A DNA stretch of 64,000 nt from assembly GCA_030637515.1 (NCBI GenBank), contig DAOWGM010000062.1, positions 1-64,000 of the forward strand. Reading direction: 5' to 3'. Below are positions 62,426 through 64,000 of this stretch, one piece after another. The notes beneath the pieces are model-generated. The model was not told the origin of the DNA. It made no database searches and saw nothing but the letters and a program-made list of their open reading frames with translations. How positions within the stretch are numbered: position 1 is the stretch's first letter; each line of letters begins with the position of its first letter. The position numbers and the translations under genes were made by a program. Origin of the DNA: Bacteroidales bacterium. GTDB lineage: Bacteria; Bacteroidota; Bacteroidia; Bacteroidales; UBA12077.

Positions 62426-62800
62426 TTACTCGCTATCTTTATTTTTCACTAATAAATACAAACTTTTATCTTCAAGAAAAAGATAACCTTGCTCATAACA
62501 AAAATGATAGTTATCTCCCTTTTTCGTTGTATAGGTATGAGTATGGTAGTTGAAATTAAATCCATTAGTAAGCAAAGTGTCTTTGTTTACCATTGTTTTA
62601 CCTGATTGTTTGTTAAGATCTTGTAATATTCGTCGATTCTTTCTTAAAATATTATTAATATTTCGCACCGTATTACTTGTATCGCTGTTTAAACGATTAT
62701 TATATGAATTGCGACATTGATCGGAGCAAAACTTCTTATCGGCACGACCAATTATTTTCTCACCACATTCAGGACATTTTTGTGATAATTTTTCTTCCAT
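62426..62800 (-). CDS. DUF2116-type zinc-ribbon protein
   Basis: A 124-aa protein whose N-terminus has a four-Cys zinc ribbon (CPEC at residues 9-12 and CSDQC at 25-29) of the DUF2116 type. A helical middle (VRNINNILRKNRRILQDLNKQ) and a short beta-rich C-terminal part (NYHTHTYTTKKGDNYHFCYEQGYLFLED) follow. Its function is unknown; the basic helix suggests nucleic-acid or ribosome contact. It is divergent from ssb and has a well-formed promoter. Confidence 0.8.
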   Translation of the reverse strand: MEEKLSQKCPECGEKIIGRADKKFCSDQCRNSYNNRLNSDTSNTVRNINNILRKNRRILQDLNKQSGKTMVNKDTLLTNGFNFNYHTHTYTTKKGDNYHFCYEQGYLFLEDKSLYLLVKNKDSE

Positions 62801-62827
62801 CTTAACTTTTATTTAATTATTGAAAAT

Positions 62828-62858
62828 CAAATATAAAACAATTTGTAAGTAATTACAA
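62828..62858 (-). promoter_or_regulatory. Promoter of the zinc-ribbon gene
   Basis: On the minus strand: TTG (complement of 62856-62858), 20-nt spacer, TATATTTG (complement of 62828-62835), an exact consensus match 28 nt before the ATG. Confidence 0.7.
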
Positions 62859-62971
62859 ACGACAACAAATGGATGCTAATCGACTATACCCATTTAATAA
62901 CCGAATCGTATGTAAATCAAGTCATTTCTTTGTATCAACAAATTTTTATTAATCGTTTAAAACACAAAAAC

Positions 62972-63310
62972 ATGGAAAAGACAATTAACAAAGTAGAGAT
63001 TCAAGGATTTTTAGGACGCGATGCAGAAGAAAAAACATTTGATAGCGGGCGTACATTAATAAATATGAATATTGCGACAAGTGAAGGTTATAAAAATAAA
63101 GAAGGAGAATGGATTAATACAACAACTTGGCATAACGTAACTTATTGGAAAAACAAAAAAGATGAAGATTTAAGTTTTTTGAAAAAAGGAGAGTTGATAT
63201 CCATTCAGGGAAAATTAAATAATAGAAAATATACAGACAAAAATGGTCAAGATCAATATATTACTGAGGTAGTTGCATATAAAATTGAGCAGATTACAGT
63301 AGAGGCATAA
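62972..63310 (+). CDS. ssb: Short single-stranded DNA-binding protein
   Basis: A 112-aa OB-fold protein of the SSB family: KVEIQGFLGRDAEEKTFDSGRTLINMNIATSEGYKNKEGEW, TTTWHNVTYW and GELISIQGKLNNRKYTDKNGQ. I chose the ATG at 62972, where the OB fold begins; the open frame to 62873 adds 33 unlike residues. The protein stops at the end of the OB fold (KIEQITVEA) and lacks the acidic tip (DDDIPF-like) that normally recruits repair enzymes. It may therefore be an accessory SSB, with the main one elsewhere. Confidence 0.9.
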   Translation: MEKTINKVEIQGFLGRDAEEKTFDSGRTLINMNIATSEGYKNKEGEWINTTTWHNVTYWKNKKDEDLSFLKKGELISIQGKLNNRKYTDKNGQDQYITEVVAYKIEQITVEA

Positions 63311-63328
63311 TGAAAAATACTGAAAGTT

Positions 63329-63361
63329 AAAAGGGATTGCAATAATGCAATCCCTTTTTTT
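63329..63361 (+). terminator. Terminator copy 2, after ssb
   Basis: AAAAGGGATTGCA / TGCAATCCCTTTT with loop ATAA, then Ts: a perfect 13-bp stem. It differs from the hairpin at 62383-62413 by essentially one base in the stem. Confidence 0.92.
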
Positions 63362-63383
63362 GTATAGCTCTAAATTTTTATTC

Positions 63384-63553
63384 GTATCGCAACTAAAAGA
63401 ACCAATTACGGAATATCGAAATAAATTACAGGATTTAAGCGGTGTTGGTCCGTTACAGAAAAAATAATCTTAGAAATTTTGGATACCGGAACTTTATAGT
63501 ATTACGAAAAATTGTTATTTGATTAGAAAATATACAAAGAAGTCTTTAAATAG
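63384..63553 (+). pseudogene. Decayed helix-hairpin-helix gene fragment (PolX-like)
   Basis: One frame reads EPITEYRNKLQDLSGVGPLQ and then stops at 63465; two bases over, another frame continues IILEILDTGTL-stop-YYEKLLFD-stop-KIYKEVFK. Joined, these read as a helix-hairpin-helix segment with LSGVGP, followed by a helix and YYEKL, much like the N-terminal HhH part of PolX-type DNA polymerases. There is one frameshift and at least two in-frame stops, and no start or downstream polymerase domain, so this is a relic. The family call is by eye. Confidence 0.5.
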
Positions 63554-63569
63554 TTAAATGACTAAATAA

Positions 63570-63600
63570 TTGACATTTAGTTAATTATGATGTATATTTG
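63570..63600 (+). promoter_or_regulatory. Strong consensus promoter with long leader
   Basis: TTG (63570-63572), 20-nt spacer, TATATTTG (63593-63600): the best-spaced match in the window. The next real gene begins only at 63788, so it makes a leader of about 180 nt. That leader has a six-codon frame (MALDKK, 63607-63627) and a hairpin. Confidence 0.65.
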
Positions 63601-63687
63601 TAGTAAATGGCATTAGATAAAAAGTAGTTTTATCGGGGTGTTCTTTATGATACTTATTATTGACTCTCATTAATCTGTGGATTGCAG

Positions 63688-63720
63688 CCAGCCTGAGGCT
63701 GGAATAATGCCTTCCTTTTT
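63688..63720 (+). other. Leader hairpin, possible attenuator or sRNA end
   Basis: CCAGCC-TGA-GGCTGG (63688-63702) is a perfect 6-bp stem with a three-base loop; it is followed by GGAA...TTCC and a T tract. This could be an inefficient terminator in the leader or the 3' end of a small RNA. No known riboswitch is recognised. Confidence 0.4.
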
Positions 63721-63787
63721 TACTAAGATCACGCAGATTTTCATAGATCGGATAGCTTATATTTTTAGAATTAAAGAAATAAGCAAA

Positions 63788-64000
63788 ATGAAAGGAATCA
63801 TAATTCTAAGGAATATATTCATATTATCTCTATTAATAATATGTTTTCCAAAAATCTGTGTTTCCCAAAACTTTCAGGAAGTACTTGTCATTAGTAGTAA
63901 AGTTGGTCCAGTAATTGACTCACTCGAAAAAAAGCAATACAATCTTTTTCCTGAACATCAATCTAATTTATCAACTCTTGATTTATTGTTTGGGTTAAGA
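63788..64000 (+). CDS. Exported protein, 3' end outside window
   Basis: Only 71 codons are visible. The N-terminus (KGIIILRNIFILSLLIICFPKICVSQ) is a signal peptide with likely cleavage before QNFQEV. The following NFQEVLVISSKVGPVIDSLEK and NLSTLDLLFGL are not recognised. The frame is open to the window end. It lies behind the long leader from the promoter at 63570. Confidence 0.7.
   Translation, partial: MKGIIILRNIFILSLLIICFPKICVSQNFQEVLVISSKVGPVIDSLEKKQYNLFPEHQSNLSTLDLLFGLR

Overview
The window is AT-rich DNA from a member of the Bacteroidota, most likely a Bacteroidales/Marinilabiliales-like marine or sediment organism. The clues are a type IX secretion (T9SS) type A sorting domain, a DUF4294 protein, many Cys-anchored lipoproteins, TAnnTTTG-type -7 promoter elements, near absence of Shine-Dalgarno sequences, an arginine deiminase, a DmsA-like molybdoenzyme and menaquinone synthesis by the futalosine route. 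No rRNA, tRNA, CRISPR, phage or insertion sequence is visible. This is mostly core chromosome with a few accessory patches.

Layout. 1-10 kb: the 3' part of pnp, a prolyl oligopeptidase lipoprotein, a deoxynucleoside kinase, a TPR lipoprotein, a TrmH/SpoU methyltransferase, solitary sucC and arcA. 10-14.5 kb: a minus-strand run of hybrid sensor kinase, ferredoxin-CDGSH fusion, DUF454 protein and a two-gene LysO-type exporter. 14.7-24.7 kb: DUF4294 protein, elbB, thpR, a polyprenyl-phosphate sugar transferase, a Gfo/Idh/MocA-like protein, pcm with an MBL hydrolase, gcvP and a dus gene. 24.7-29.4 kb: a minus operon joining ddl to a DmsA-like molybdoenzyme, a fused Fe-S/membrane-anchor subunit and a small membrane protein. 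29.5-36.2 kb: an outer-membrane-type protein, a free-standing NUMOD4 protein, the PASTA / T9SS cargo / rluD run and mqnE. 36.3-46.1 kb: rpmH, rsmG, an ECF sigma factor and a GT2; then tgt-lptF, an acyl-CoA carboxyltransferase with its biotin carrier, ispE and dnaB.

46-60 kb is richer in poorly described genes. It holds a BPL_N-like amidotransferase lipoprotein with rmuC, two convergent L,D-transpeptidases with overlapping ends, and a long divergent intergenic region with a perfect palindrome. After that come a serine hydrolase overlapping an alpha/alpha-toroid-like protein, and a TMTC-like GT-C/TPR membrane protein overlapping a DPM-like GT2. The last 4 kb holds a DDAH-type amidinohydrolase, a secreted PepF, a zinc-ribbon protein divergent from a short SSB (bracketed by two nearly identical terminators), a decayed helix-hairpin-helix gene, and a strong promoter with a structured leader before a truncated secreted protein.

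The most promising leads are: (i) the GT-C/GT2 pair, which looks like a minimal lipid-linked sugar donor plus acceptor glycosylation system; (ii) the palindrome with tandem ATCACC half-sites between the divergent L,D-transpeptidase and serine hydrolase genes; (iii) the serine hydrolase/toroid pair; and (iv) the ddl-led molybdoenzyme operon. All functions are inferred from sequence recognition alone; no database search was run.
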